Positions 11,522 to 23,020 of a stretch of 64,000 nucleotides of DNA are shown here, piece by piece (the stretch's first letter is position 1; each line of letters opens with the position of its first letter). Made by a program: the position numbers and the translations under genes. The stretch comes from Hypholoma sublateritium FD-334 SS-4 (Eukaryota > Basidiomycota > Agaricomycetes > Agaricales > Strophariaceae), in the NCBI GenBank assembly GCA_000827495.1, contig KN817645.1, positions 1 through 64,000 on the forward strand. The letters run 5' to 3'. Under the pieces are notes generated by a model, which saw only the letters and a list, made by a program, of their open reading frames with translations, was not told the DNA's origin and searched no databases.

Positions 11522-14500
11522 TGGAGCGACGGTTTGCCTTGAAAGAAGGGGAGAACCCGCGCCTATGTATCTAAAACTGCAATTCAATTAATTTCCTTCC
11601 GTCGGCCTTTTCTGGCTTTCGGCCAGTCTGATGTAAACAGTATGTTCAGTAATTACTCCCGGTTACCGATCCTATAGAATGATCGCGGAAAGGAGACACC
11701 AATTCCCGCACCAGTAACTCTGTCGAGCCGTTACTTGGAGAGAAATTCCAAATGTTACCTCCAACACTTTGGAATACTCGTAGTGATATCAGGGGATTAT
11801 TTTGAAGATGTGGTGGAAGTGGAGGAGGCTGTGAGGCTCTGATTTCGGAGCGGCACATACTCAATCGGGCGATCGACTTCGGCTCGTTTTCAGTCTCCGC
11901 AGCCATGAATAAATCGAAATCTCCTTTGCATCCACTGAAAATTCTTCGCTGACACACATATCCTATTCCTCGGAATTTCTTCGAATCCTTTGTGTCTTCG
12001 TGGCTCTCTGTCATCTACCCGTCGAATCGCGCGGCGTCTTCATCAAAATACACGTTTTGCCACGCGTATTCCCCCTGCTATCAGTATAAACTGAACAAAG
12101 ATTAAATTGATTTGAATCCGTCGAATATGAATGAACCAAATTCCCCCCAAAAAATAACCACATGCAAGTAGAATTTCTGGCGAAAAGGCCGACCTGGCCA
12201 CTGACAAGGAATCCATCATCATTCAAAAAAACTTGTCACAAATCAGTCATCGCAGCAACTTGAAATGGCCAATCTAATCGAAATGCAACACGATTTCATT
12301 TCCTCGTTACCCGCGAACAGTGGCCATTACCTGACCTGACCTTAATTTAAGTACTCTCACGGCCTCCCGCGCCTGGATTTGTACACGACGGCGTAGGCCA
12401 CGCTTACTTCTTTTATCAAAGTTTATCTCTACCATCTGCCATCGGCATCACCGACAAGACGCTCCGTGTACAGTCATCAAATACGGTGTGGAAGCGTTTT
12501 TACTCCTACCTTTTTGTTTACCTATCCTGTGTATGTTGTTTCGACGCTCCTTAGCCTCCAAGGGACCGAAGCACGACAGCACATCCCCAAATTGTCCGGT
12601 AACTATTCGAATTACCCGGTACTATAAGTATCTCGACAATTTTTATGTAGCTCGAACTCGAAATTATAATTCTGGCGTGACTCGAATCCGGCATTAGTAT
12701 CACCGAGGTTTCATTTTAGAGAGTCAAGTAGTATTGGTGTGCCTCAACTAGGTTTTGAAACAACACTGGATAGCCGCTTCATTTCCACATTGATTAGTAC
12801 ACAAATGGCTATCGAGTAGTAAATTTCTATACCACAGAGTGAATCGCAGACAATATAAATCCTTAGAGGACGTGATAAAACTCAATTCCTCCTTGTCAAA
12901 CTTCCCCCCTTTTCACCTGGTGCTCATGACGTCCAGTGACACCTGGCAATCACAAGATAGCCCCAATTCTCAAGCTCTCGAATACTGTAACTAAAGTTAT
13001 ATGACCCCTCATTAAACCTATTCAAACGTCGACGCTGCAGAACCTGGACACAAACGACCTATTTTGCCTATGTCGATATTACCGTCAGTACCGTATCTGG
13101 CATGATGCATGGTGGGCAATAGCTATGTACGTGTGCTGCCCTGATGGCCAACAAGCGCCACGCGCTGTTCATTTATGTCACTCTTGGAGGCGCTGATTCA
13201 GAGTTGACGCAAAAAGGAAACTTACCGTCCCACAACAACTCAGCCCCAGATAATGATAACGAGCTTATTAGATCGGAGGAGGTGGCCGTTACATTAGCGT
13301 TGGAAGTGACACTACATAGTGATATCGACGACTCCTGGCCAAGCCCCGTGCTCATTACCAGCCGAGTAAGCTCGATTTAACTGCCAAAATGCGGCTCGTT
13401 GACTGGCTTTTTTAAATGCCGGGTCGGTGTTCATTTTTACGAGCAAGCTTCATGCTCAGACTTCATAGTTTCAAGATTCAGAGGACGCGAACTCAACTGC
13501 TCGCGAAGCTTTGGAAAGGCGACGGCCACATCATCAAATAGCCCCTCTCCCCTAACTATCCATGTGAGAAACTGCGTTGTGATGCAGCTGATACTAAGTA
13601 GTGTCATCCAACGAGCATTACCCTGCCCGGTACCAGTGGGCCGAAGAACCATAAGCGTAAAATTAGCATCAACATGACGGAATATATTATTATTGACCAT
13701 ACAGCGTCAAACATGCGCATCATGTCCGCCCCAAGTGCTGAGATATGCCATCATCTTGCCATCCTCTTGTTTAGCCTCAAATTCAGTGCTCCGATGACCA
13801 ACTTGGAATCTGACATAGGCCCCTCGGTTTTGCGTCTAAACGACTCAATTGCGCTTACCTGGGAAAAATGAGTCTCCGAGGCGCCCTTTGGCTTAATCTG
13901 CGAAATAAGATGGACGTACGATCGCAATCGAGTCTCAAACAGGAAACACAGACAGGGGATCTGTCAACAAACTTCGCAAGCCGAATTTACGTTGAGTACG
14001 CTAGTAAGTGTACGAAGTAAAAATTTATTGATACGTCACGGCATCACAAGATGGTATTCAGACAAGTGATTTAAGAACCTGAGCAAAGGCTGGAACTTCG
14101 CGAAGGTAAAATTCGGGCGTAAAATACAATTTTTATTGCGTCGCGAGAAGTTCGTATTGCAAACGTGCAGAGGATCGCGCTCGGAACGTAAAGTCGTGCT
14201 TGTCTGGGCCGACAACGGATGTGAATTGGCCGCCGGGTTCACGCTGGTAACGAGAACAGAAGTCTCAACAACATAGACGTTTCCCCAGTCTGCTCACCGT
14301 TGATTCTGAGAAGACAGACGATGCATTGCAGGTTGGTTGGCCATCGTTCTATATAATTTTGGCTCGCGCGTTGGTCTGATGCTGTGACGGTTAATGCTAC
14401 CGCCGGGCGTCCGGAACGGGATCCGATGCGAGCGCTTAGCGATCCCGTAAGCGCTTTAAGTTGGCGCTTAGCAAGGAAGATTTGGCCGAGTGGCACAAAG

Positions 14501-15502
14501 CTCAAACTACGATTTGTTCTTGCTTCGTCACGTATTCTTTCGTATTTCAGAAATTATTTTCAATAACTACGAAGATCTACGGGCCACCTTGATGAAAGCG
14601 CTTTGGGGATCAGAGCCCTCGACGGCAAGGCCGACACCCCGGGAAGTTCGGTTGCTGACACAGCCATCGAAAGCATGAACGGCGTTTCCAGGCGTCAGCT
14701 TCTGATTCCTTCAGGCGCTGCAGAAGTCTGAGGACATCGATTATGCTCGCAACAGTGTAGCGTATGGGCTGGAGTCTCACTGAGAAACATTGAGATTTTG
14801 AGTGCGTACAGGGTGCTTGATGGTGATCTTACTCGAGAGGAATTTATGGGTAACGCTTGCGGGCGATGAAGACCTTTGAAGAGTAAATCTTAGTTAAAAA
14901 TACGCATCTGGCATGGCTGGTGCACGACATACATTTTCAAAAAGAATTATAGAATTTAGAATAAATTTATCCGAAAAGGTTCGAATACGTTGTCAATGAG
15001 TGCCCAGTGCCAGCAACGATTATATTCACCTTTGAAGCTTCAAAAGAAACGAATAAGGCTTGTGTATCCTCGCGTCAGTACCGGACTCTTTGTTTGCGGC
15101 ACATCCTACGGCGGGGAGGACTCGGACAAGATGCTCGGCACTCGGAGCGAGTCTCGCGGTGGCATTCAAACGCGGGAAGCTCTTACTTTTTCTGCCTGTC
15201 TACGACCCAACTCAAGCGAAGTTGGTCGAACTGGAAGGCATCTTGATCTGCTAAGTGTCAATGATATGGAGATTAGTAGAACGTTAATCAAAAGTTTTCA
15301 GTCGCCGTTATCATGGATGATTACCCGCGCATGCTTGTGGTAGAGTGGCTGCGCTGGCACGCGAATCTTGATTACAAGGAAATCCTCACGTAGGAGACCA
15401 GAAAATTGTATGAACATGATATAGGTCAAGCCGAGCCTCACTCTGCCTCACTGTGGTGGCCTGAAAAGCACATTCGCGCTATATATATCACATGTGTTCA
15501 CT
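11522..15502. other. 4-kb gene-poor region
   Basis: AT-rich DNA between the regulator and the small secreted peptide gene. Short frames at 13144-13380 and 13399-13677 lack domains, splice-consistent partners or convincing starts. Between about 14420 and 15260 a few stretches look like worn coding sequence (for example RFKLALSKEDLAEWHKAQ around 14455-14510 and KLLLFLPVYDPTQAKLVELE around 15178-15240). They are broken by stops and frameshifts, and no family could be named. No RNA gene was recognised. Confidence 0.45.
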
Positions 15503-15751
15503 TCATCCACAATGAGTGATTAGAGGGTCGCAGCCACAAGGGCCTGTTGTGAGAGATGTTCCGTTAGTCAATTGAACTTTTTGAGGAGGATTATTCATTA
15601 CAGACTATGTCCACTGAAAGGATTTGTCAGCCATTTGCAACAGAATGTTGTGAAGTCAGGGCTGACCTTCGGGAAGAGGGGTCGCAATGACTCCATGCGC
15701 GATGAAGATTGCAGCCACAATGACGTGCATAGAAATTGACAGAAATTTCAT
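15503..15751 (-). CDS. 45-residue secreted cysteine-rich peptide
   Basis: A tiny three-exon gene. Exons are 15751-15667 (85 nt), 15613-15602 (12 nt) and 15543-15503 (41 nt). Introns of 53 and 58 bases start GTCAGC and GTAATG, end TTTCAG and ACAACAG, and contain the branch-like CTGAC and CTAAC. Residues 1-23 are a clear signal peptide (MKFLSISM, then a VIVAAIFIA hydrophobic core, ending VIA). The predicted mature part, TPLPEVDIVCPCGCDPLITHCG, is 22 residues with four cysteines in the spacing CxCxC(x6)C. A TATA box lies 83-91 bases before the ATG. Such a peptide could be an effector, toxin-like or signalling molecule, or metal-binding, but nothing decides this. It is not a mating pheromone precursor: there is no C-terminal CaaX. 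The 12-nt exon makes it easy for gene finders to miss. Confidence 0.6.
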
Positions 15752-16110
15752 TACTAGCTTCTTGTTGTTATCCGAGTGACGAGTGTGGTGGGAATAAGAT
15801 ACTACACTGTTTCGATTTCACCGCCTTATATACTGTTACTCCACAATATAAATTTAGTGTGATTTATTAATTGACCCAAGCTATGCGCAGACGCGGTAGT
15901 GACAGCGTTTGGACTGTGCTGGGAAAGGCTAGATAGCAAACTTGAGCATACTGACAGATATCTTCATATGATGTTGCATGCAATGTATCAATGCCACCAC
16001 ATGAGCGATCTTGATACCACAATAAGGCTCCTGACTTGCCACAAAATATCAAGTGTAAGAACCATTTATATTCCGCTTTGTGCTTGTCTGAACGACGTAT
16101 GAAAGAGTTA
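15640..16110. repeat. Duplicated segment, copy 1 (peptide gene plus upstream DNA)
   Basis: This stretch and 16835-17290 are diverged direct copies. Shared landmarks in the same order include gattgcagc-acaatg, the TATA region, gtgtgatt-attaat, cttgatacca with gaggctcct, and gtgtaagaacc. Copy 1 contains the start of the intact peptide gene and its promoter. The copies are about 1.2 kb apart. Confidence 0.6.
15834..15842 (-). promoter_or_regulatory. TATA box of the small secreted peptide gene
   Basis: TATATAAGG on the minus strand, 83-91 bases upstream of the ATG at 15751, is a near-consensus TATA box. In the decayed second copy the matching site (near 17029) reads TAGATAAGA, so the box has been lost there. 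Confidence 0.5.
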
Positions 16111-16834
16111 AGAATTGGGGACTGCATTTTTTTTGGCTAAGCGTTAACAGAGAAGTGACAAACGACAAAGCCAGCCCTCACGATGCCCGTGGTTTACCGG
16201 TAGGTAGGAATGCATTTACGCATGCACACTGAAGTCTTCTGGGAATTGCATCGAATGGTCGAAAACTGTAGTAATGATCATGAGAGACCTTGCTATTTCG
16301 GGCTTTACACATTCGGCCCACACCCCACCATCGACGTAGGACGCGGCATTACCGGAGCCCATCATTTCTGTACCCCATTCTCATAATCGCACCGCCGAAA
16401 AGTCAGCAATGACCTATCGGGATGTCAAAAATCTAAGGCCATTTCTAATACGTCAAACACACCCATCGCTAAACCAAGACTCAAGAGGCAAATATCACAT
16501 GAAATTTTTGTAGCTGTGGTATGGCTGCACTGGTTAATAATCACCCTAACCAAGTGCTACAACCCTACTCATGCTTCAAATATAAGGAACGAGTGTATTC
16601 AAGGTACAGAATTAAAAGGGGTAGTGCTTACCTTACCTTCACCGCACTACTAATTGCAAGTAGATCAGGTTAGATAGAATAAGAGGAAATCGGCACTCTC
16701 TGGGTACTCAATGGAGTGAATTCCATGCGATTATTGTCATGTATTACTTAAAACCTCATGTATTGATAGCGTACCCTTCATATTTATTCGCTTTATAAGC
16801 ATGTGCCAATACATAAATCCAATTGAACCAGGAC

Positions 16835-17290
16835 CAGTGATTTTACCAGCTGGCGTGATTTAGACCCACGACTCGCACCGAGACGCTTTTGCAGTAAAAG
16901 ATTGCAGCAACAATGGCTTGTACATAGATCGACAGAAAATGAATAACTAGTTTCTGGATATTGGCTGACTCGTGGCTTCTAGAGGTGGTCGATGAGGGAA
17001 CACTCCTCTAACCCCAATGTCTTATCTACTGGCATTCCACGACATACACACGGTGTGATTAATCAACCGACCCGAGCGGTGCGTAGATGCAGCTTCGAAG
17101 CTCGAACCCTTAGAATGTATGGGGAAAGGACTTTTCAAATGATGCGATTATAAAGAGTACCACATGGGCGCCTTGATACCATGATGAGGCTCCTAACCGG
17201 CCACACTGTAATATAACCCAGTGTAAGAACCCTTTACATCTCGATTATACTTCGATGAAAAACAAGGCAAAAAATCTTGAGGCCAGTGAT
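16835..17290 (-). pseudogene. Decayed second copy of the secreted peptide gene and promoter
   Basis: On the minus strand around 16940-16885 the frame reads IHFLSIYVQAIVAAIF, clearly related to the signal peptide of the intact gene (KFLSISMHVIVAAIF). The start codon position has changed from ATG to ATT plus an inserted base. The TATA box is mutated, and similarity fades after the signal peptide, so the cysteine-bearing exons are not recognisable. The upstream part (to about 17290) remains alignable with the promoter-side DNA of copy 1. I infer duplication of the gene with its 5' flank, followed by loss of function. Confidence 0.55.
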
Positions 17291-17823
17291 GGCATATTGC
17301 ATTGAACGCTGGTCTAAAATTATGGATAATCAGCTGGCGACATCACCGCCACCCGTTATCTGCACGCTACGTTCAATACGACCTTGATCATCAATATGCA
17401 TTGTTGATCATCTTTGATGATAAAAGTACGCAATCTACGGATACTGCAGGAGCTCATTGGGCGACAAAATATGTGGATAGAGGCTTATATAGGCTTTACA
17501 TGGCTTTGGCTAATGATGCCAGCGCCAAGAACAATCTTGCCCAAAGAGGAAATGAGCGCACCAAATCGCGTAATCACAGCACTTACCAGCAATTGAGATC
17601 CCTCGCACCGAGTCGGATACTAGAGAGATAAGGTAACCAGATCTCATTTATTTACATATCTATGCTTTATCTATTTACATAACCCAAAGAGGCGACAATG
17701 TCACATTAGAGCCAATACTAAGTCAATAACGGGAAACGGTCCAATGAGGAACTTGTTCTTTGTGCGAAATTAAAACGTACGGCTTTCACATTGATAAGAA
17801 GCAAATTGCAGAGTGCACACATC

Positions 17824-18804
17824 TATGAGTGTCCGTTTGCACATTTAATAAGCCCGGGTAGATGTTAAACTTATAGGCCCGAGACATTCAGAATTTATTG
17901 TAAGCATTGAGTGCACGTACCTATAAAACATGGAAATGTGGTCCGGGATGAAAAAATTGTGGTCCGCAATTGAATGTGAGAGGGCGAGAATCTCAAATTG
18001 TGGTCCGAGAGCGAAACTTGAAGGGCGCGAATACTAGTTTTTGGTCCGGGATTTCAAAAAACAATAAGAGTCATAAAAAAGGAGGCTCCGGGAGTTCATA
18101 TAAACACGAAATTTTGGTCCGGGATTGAATACACAACGCCTGCAGAGACACTGTACAAAACTTGCGCGAGGTCAAAATTTCGGCATTCTCGGCACGGTCA
18201 TACTAAATATAGACCTCCTCTCAGGATCGGCATGATTATAGGCACTCTATGGAACGAAACGGGACCCAATAATTGTGAAATAAATGTGAGAGCTCATCTA
18301 TTATTGAAGTTATCTGTTGCGCGTCGTTAGCGTGCCCAACACGCGTCGTACGTGGTCTGCGAAGAGTGCGCTCGCTGGTGCGCTCTCACCAGATGCTAAA
18401 TTTAAACACGCTATGCCGAAAATGCCGAACGTGCCGAGTATTTTCTTTCGGCAAATACATAGTACACTTGCCTCTGCGCTTGTCAATCATAGATATTCCC
18501 GCTCACTCTTTCAATCCCGGACCACAAATTTACATTCATGCCCCTAAATTTAATTACCTTTACTTGTTTTTTTCATTCCCGGACCAAAAATATACATTCG
18601 CGCTCTGCAGCTTCCAATCCCGGACCCCAAATTGACAGTCCCGCCCTCTGACTCCCAATTGCGGATCGCGATTTTATAATCCCGGACCACATTTTCATGT
18701 CTGTTATGTATGCGCGCTCACTATGAATCACAACTTTTTGATGTCCAAGATATCTAAGTTTGATAACTACCCGGGCTTATTAAATGTGCAAACGGACACT
18801 CATA
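17824..18804. mobile_element. Foldback (long inverted repeat) element with perfect 38-bp ends
   Basis: Bases 17824-17861 and 18767-18804 are exact reverse complements over 38 bases (starting TATGAGTGTCCG). Weaker inverted similarity continues inward for several hundred bases on each side. Each arm carries five copies of a GGTCCGGGAT-like unit: left at about 17940, 17961, 18002, 18043 and 18115, and in opposite orientation on the right at about 18515, 18578, 18618, 18659 and 18681. Near the centre, inverted copies of a TTCGGCATTYTCGGCA-like string remain. No transposase or other protein is encoded. No target-site duplication is obvious outside the ends. The structure fits a non-autonomous foldback or MITE-like element; two solo copies inserted head to head are also possible. 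Confidence 0.65.
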
Positions 18805-19297
18805 CACATCCCACTGGGTAACACCCCTGAGGCCTGAAGCCTCGTATAACCGGCAGCGGCATCTTTGGGCCCAGATACTGAAAGGTTTTATTCCGAAACC
18901 GAACGATGCGATGTATCCAGTGAATTCAGCTGCAGGGTTGGGGGAATTACGACACAAACTGTCCATAGGTCTCGACAAAATGCATAGATTATCAAAAAAA
19001 AAAGGGAAAATCAGAACTAATCCCACCCAAGCAACACCCGAGTTCGCATTTCTTTTTAGTGGGCATACAGAGGTTGAACGTTGCACTCCATAAAAAGTGT
19101 TCCGAGTCATAAAATGAACTTCTTCGCTCTACAAGTAGTATTTACACTGCGCCAAAAAGTTTAGAGGACCAATGGAGTGAGGTTGACTCCGCCGCGTTCC
19201 CATTCGTCCCGAGCGTTGGGGAGGATCTATGACACAATTTGGCCCGTATTTTTTCAGTGTGCGACATGCACAGCATGCCCTGCCCCTACAGCTTCGC
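18805..19297. other. Spacer beside the foldback element
   Basis: About 490 bases that include the 3' flank of the dienoyl-CoA isomerase gene. Short frames here have no recognisable content. Confidence 0.4.
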
Positions 19298-20461
19298 CTA
19301 GAGCTTGGAAAGCGCAGTCTGGACGGACAGAGGGGCGAAATTTGGCTTCTTTTTCTTCGCGTTAGCCTTGAGGAGCGTGGAGATATCCTGTGGGAGAATT
19401 ACATCTGTGGGATAGCCAACGGGTACGATGCAGTGCGTACATTGGTGAGTAGGGCAGCTGAATTCCATGCGCTTGTATACAGCAGATTCTCGGCGACGCT
19501 AGCTCTGCGTCAGACATAAGCAAAGAGATAAGGACGCAGCGAACATACCTATGATCCCTCGCGTGCGTGATGAGGTGCTTCGACCCTGTAACAGCGATGG
19601 GGCTTTTCGCCGCAATGAACTTGGCCAGCTCAAGTGCCTCATGTACAACCTCGTCGCGCCCACCCGGTACCACCTTCGACACGAGGCCGAGCTTGTCCGC
19701 CTCCATGGCGGAGAACGCGCGGGCGGTGTACGTGAGCTCGCGCAGCAGCGAGTGGTTGCCTGTGATCTTCGGGAGGAACGCGAGGGAGCCGATATCCGGC
19801 GCCAGCCCAATGTCGACCTCCTGTGGAGCGTAGGGGAGGTATGTGAGCGTTTTCAGCGTGGTCCGTCTGGGCGGGCGAGGAGGTGACGTACCTTGATGGC
19901 GAAGCTGGTGTTCGCGGCGGCGTAGCGGATGTCGCACGCGCCGATGATGTCAACGCCCAGGCCGATGACGTGGCCGTGCAGCGCGACAATGACGGGGAAT
20001 GGTGCGCGTTCAGGAGCGCCTATGCAGTTCTGAAATGCCAGTAGCATCTTGCGAGTCGCAAGCGATGTGCGTGCGTTGTCTGTGACGGTCTCCGTGCCGT
20101 TGTTCCCCATCGCTGCGGCGTCGTTCACTGAGACCGAAGAGTCATGAATGGACTGTCAGATAATATGAGCGAAAAACGCACAGTCGAGGCCAGCAGTGAA
20201 GATCTTTGGAAAGCTCGACGAGAGAACCGCCGCGCGCACGTCGTAGCCGTCTTCGACGATTGTGTCGAACACCTTTCCGTACGCGACCCAGAACTCCTTG
20301 CAGAAAGCATTAACGGGCCCGCTGCATTATGCATCTTCCAGTCAGATATTGTCCTTAGTGTCATGAAATGCACGGTTGCACCCATACCGAGCAAGTTCGA
20401 TGTGCAAGACATGCGGGGCAGGTTCAGAAACCTTGATCCATTTCGACGAATACTGTGACAT
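19298..20461 (-). CDS. Peroxisomal delta3,5-delta2,4-dienoyl-CoA isomerase (crotonase fold)
   Basis: An enoyl-CoA hydratase/isomerase-superfamily enzyme. It shifts double bonds of dienoyl-CoA esters so that odd-position unsaturated fatty acids can enter beta-oxidation. The start is the ATG at 20461 (MSQYSSKWIKVSEPAPHVLH). Splicing gives GPVNAFCKEFW, then FTAGLDLNDAAAMG, the oxyanion-hole segment ALHGHVIGLGVDI, GACDIRYA and KEVDIGLAPDIGSLAFLPK. These carry the acidic residues expected in this family (Asp in GACD, Glu in KEVD, Asp in APD). Later come GLVSKVVPGG and SKSPIAVTGSK-like sequence. The last two exons give SVAENLLYTSAWNS and a tail ending TALSKL, a canonical PTS1 peroxisome signal (stop 19298-19300). 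Mammalian ECH1 also ends SKL. Introns are 50-70 bases and all frames join. Confidence 0.9.
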
Positions 20462-20862
20462 TCCGGTTCAACAAATATGATAGCAGCGTTCCGGCCGAGG
20501 AGGAAACGAGAAAAACCTTAAGGCGGATGGAGGAGGTGAGAGGTCTGAGCGCGAGGCAAGTGCGAGGTTACAACTACCAGAGCGCCGGAAGGTGATGATG
20601 ATAGTCCGGGTAAGAGTAATAGCCGACAAATATAGCGTGAATCCCGGCCGCGCCTGGCCTATGTATGTGCTGGATATTCCGCTGATGAGCTGCTTCATCT
20701 TTCTGTGAAGGAAAAAGGAAGGAAATGAAGAAATTATTCATTTCCCCCAGCATAACAAAGGCGGGCCTGAATTAAATCTACTTCCATACAGCACCAGATG
20801 TAAACAGAAGAAAAACGGCGAGTCTCTATTCAAAGCACAAATGTCATCGATAGCAAGAATCA
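20462..20862. other. Spacer between dienoyl-CoA isomerase and SSZ1
   Basis: About 400 bases holding the promoter of the isomerase gene and the 3' flank of SSZ1, both transcribed leftward. No gene or clear motif was seen. Confidence 0.4.
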
Positions 20863-22932
20863 CTACAACGGTGATACATGGAGCTTCTCCACAGCACCAT
20901 CTCCACCAACCTCCCGGAGCTCAACATCGAGCGCGCCATCGATGCCAACAATGAACTCGACCTCCACCCTTGTGAACCACTTGCCCGCGTCCTTGCCTTT
21001 TCCCTTCGTTTGAATAGCAAGCTTGGCCTGCGTGTCGATGACGCCGAACAATGTCTCTTTGGTGAGCGTGCGATGCTTGATCTCAACCTCTTCGGGCTCT
21101 TCATCCTCGTCGTCCTCGTCGGACGGCGATGCCTCTTCGACAACCTTCTCCACGCGGATGCCCTCCTTGACCTCGCGCACCTCACACACGAAGCGCTTCG
21201 AGCCCTCCGTCACCTCGACGTCGAACGACACAATGCGGCGCGCGGGCAACGCAGTCTCCTTCTGCACGACGGGGATCCACGTCCCGCCGACTTCCTTGTT
21301 CTCGGGAAGGTTGTTGGGGAAGATTAAGCCCAGCGTTTTCGTGGTCGCGCGCACCTCGCGTGCCTGGTGTCCGCGCGAGAACGCCGCGCGCACGTCCTCC
21401 TCCGTAATGGAGTCGATCAGCGCTGCCTGCGCCGCGCATCCTCGCGCGAGGATCGTCGTCGGGTCGCCGACGCCGCCGCCAACGACGGTGCCGCGCGCGA
21501 ACGGTGTCTCAACGCCATCGCGCAGCCCGACCTCGACGCACAGGCGGCTGTCGAGTCCGGGGAGGCAGCCCGTGCCGCCGACGTACACAACCTCATCCAC
21601 GTCGTGCGCGTCGATGCCCGCCTGCGCAAGCAGGGAGGCGATCTGCTTGGCGGCGGCGGCATACACGGGCGACGCGAGCATGTCGAAGCGCATGCGGTTG
21701 ATGCTGCCTGTGTAGTCCATGCCTTCCTTGAGCGATTCAACGGAGCACGTCGCCGCGCCGGGGGAGGCGCTAATCGTGCGCTTCGTGTGCTCGATCGCAA
21801 GGCGCAGCTTTGCTTCGGCACGCTGGTCGATCGGGGCAGTGGCGGGGCAGACGGGGAGCGTGATGCGCGTCTTCTTCGTGAAGTCCGCGGCGAAGAACTT
21901 GATGAGCTTGTCGTCGATCGCGGCTGTGCTTACGGCGTCGGTGTGGGAGTCGGCGAGGACGTAGGTGAGCCCCTCGCGCACGGAGAGGAGCGAGAGCGAG
22001 AGCCCGGACGCGCCGAGGTCGACGAGGAGCTGTGTCCTATCGGGGTGGAGGCTGTCCCCACTCCAGATGGTGGTGGTTGTGGTCGCCGCTGCAGCACCGG
22101 CCTCGTCAAGGAGCTGCAATACGGTGACGCCCGCGTCCTCAGCGGCCTTTTCTAGGGCTACCTTTTGGGAATCGGTGAAGGTAGAAGGCACCGAGATGAC
22201 GGCGCCCTTGACTTTCTTTCCGAGGAAGTCTTCCGCCGATTGGACGAGGGATTTTATGAAGATGGTAGCAACCTCGGATACGGTCAAGATGCGGTCAACG
22301 AGCATAGGTTCGGACCGCGGTGTGGGGGCATGCGAGGCAGCGGGTGTGGTATACGCAGAGGTGGTGTTACTGTTGAGCGGTGCGGGCGACGGTTGCAAAA
22401 CCTGGACCTTGTACGCAGGTGTATCAGGAAGCTCAGGGTGCTGGATTACGCGCGCCGATGTGGTGTTTTCTGACTGAGGGATCTCAGAAAACCTGGACTA
22501 CGTCAGCAGAGCTCCTTGCCCATTGAGCGGCGTCCCACATACTTTTTGCCGAGAAGATTGCGGAAGCCGGTAATGGTGTTCTGCGAGTTCTTCACTAGCT
22601 GTTGCTTGGCTTGGTTCCCAATGTACTTTTATCAGTCAATCAGCATCTGCGAGCGGGATATCAAGGCAGTTAGCGCACCATTTCCTCACCGTGGAACGCA
22701 ATTGCGCACGCAATCTGGCGCTCGCCATCCTCGTTTGCGATACATTCAGCAAGATCTTCCTGCATGACCGTCAGTTGCACTTCAAATTAGCAAGTAGGTT
22801 TGACCAACGCACTTTGGTGAACACCGCTATCGAAGCGTACGAGTTTCCAAAGTTGATGCCGACGACTGGAGGTAGCGTAGATATTTGAATGGGCGCATCG
22901 GTGCTCCCGTTCTGTGTAGCTTTTTTGGACAT
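20863..22932 (-). CDS. SSZ1: Ribosome-associated Hsp70-like protein SSZ1
   Basis: An atypical Hsp70 that pairs with the J-protein zuotin on ribosomes (RAC complex) to help nascent chains fold. The start is the ATG at 22932. Exon 1 ends in VVGINFGNSYASIAVFTK, the phosphate-1 loop form typical of Ssz1. Exon 2 gives EDLAECIANEDGERQIACA. Exon 3 gives YIGNQAKQQLVKNSQNTITG. A long last exon (from about 22480) carries the rest of the ATPase domain, including GAVISVPSTFT, LLVDLGASGLSLSLL and VVYVGGTGCLPGL. The C-terminal part is short and acidic (SPSDEDDEDEEPEEVE), with no canonical lid. The total is about 630 residues, longer than yeast Ssz1 (538). The 262-residue open frame on the opposite strand is a GC-rich shadow. 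Two CACGTG boxes lie just upstream. Confidence 0.93.
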
Positions 22933-23020
22933 AGCGAAAGAAACAGGTAAAGAGTAGAAATTCAAGAATCAGAAGAGTAGAATTTGAAATATTGCCAAAT
23001 GTTCGCAAAATCTTTGTTGC

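Noticed and set aside
12660..12690. A tRNA-like T-loop string (gactcgaatccggc)
   Set aside because: No acceptor stem, D-arm or anticodon arm could be paired around it.
15503..15751. The small peptide as a mating pheromone precursor
   Set aside because: Basidiomycete pheromone precursors end in a CaaX box and lack a classical signal peptide; this one has a signal peptide and ends in CG.
17938..18690. CRISPR-like array of spaced GGTCCGGGAT units
   Set aside because: The units are short and imperfect, irregularly spaced, and mirrored about a centre; this is a eukaryotic foldback structure, not a CRISPR array.
21367..22155. A 262-residue open frame on the plus strand over SSZ1
   Set aside because: It is a shadow of a GC-rich exon read backwards; it is low complexity (Arg, Ala, Gly), while the minus strand encodes a clear Hsp70.
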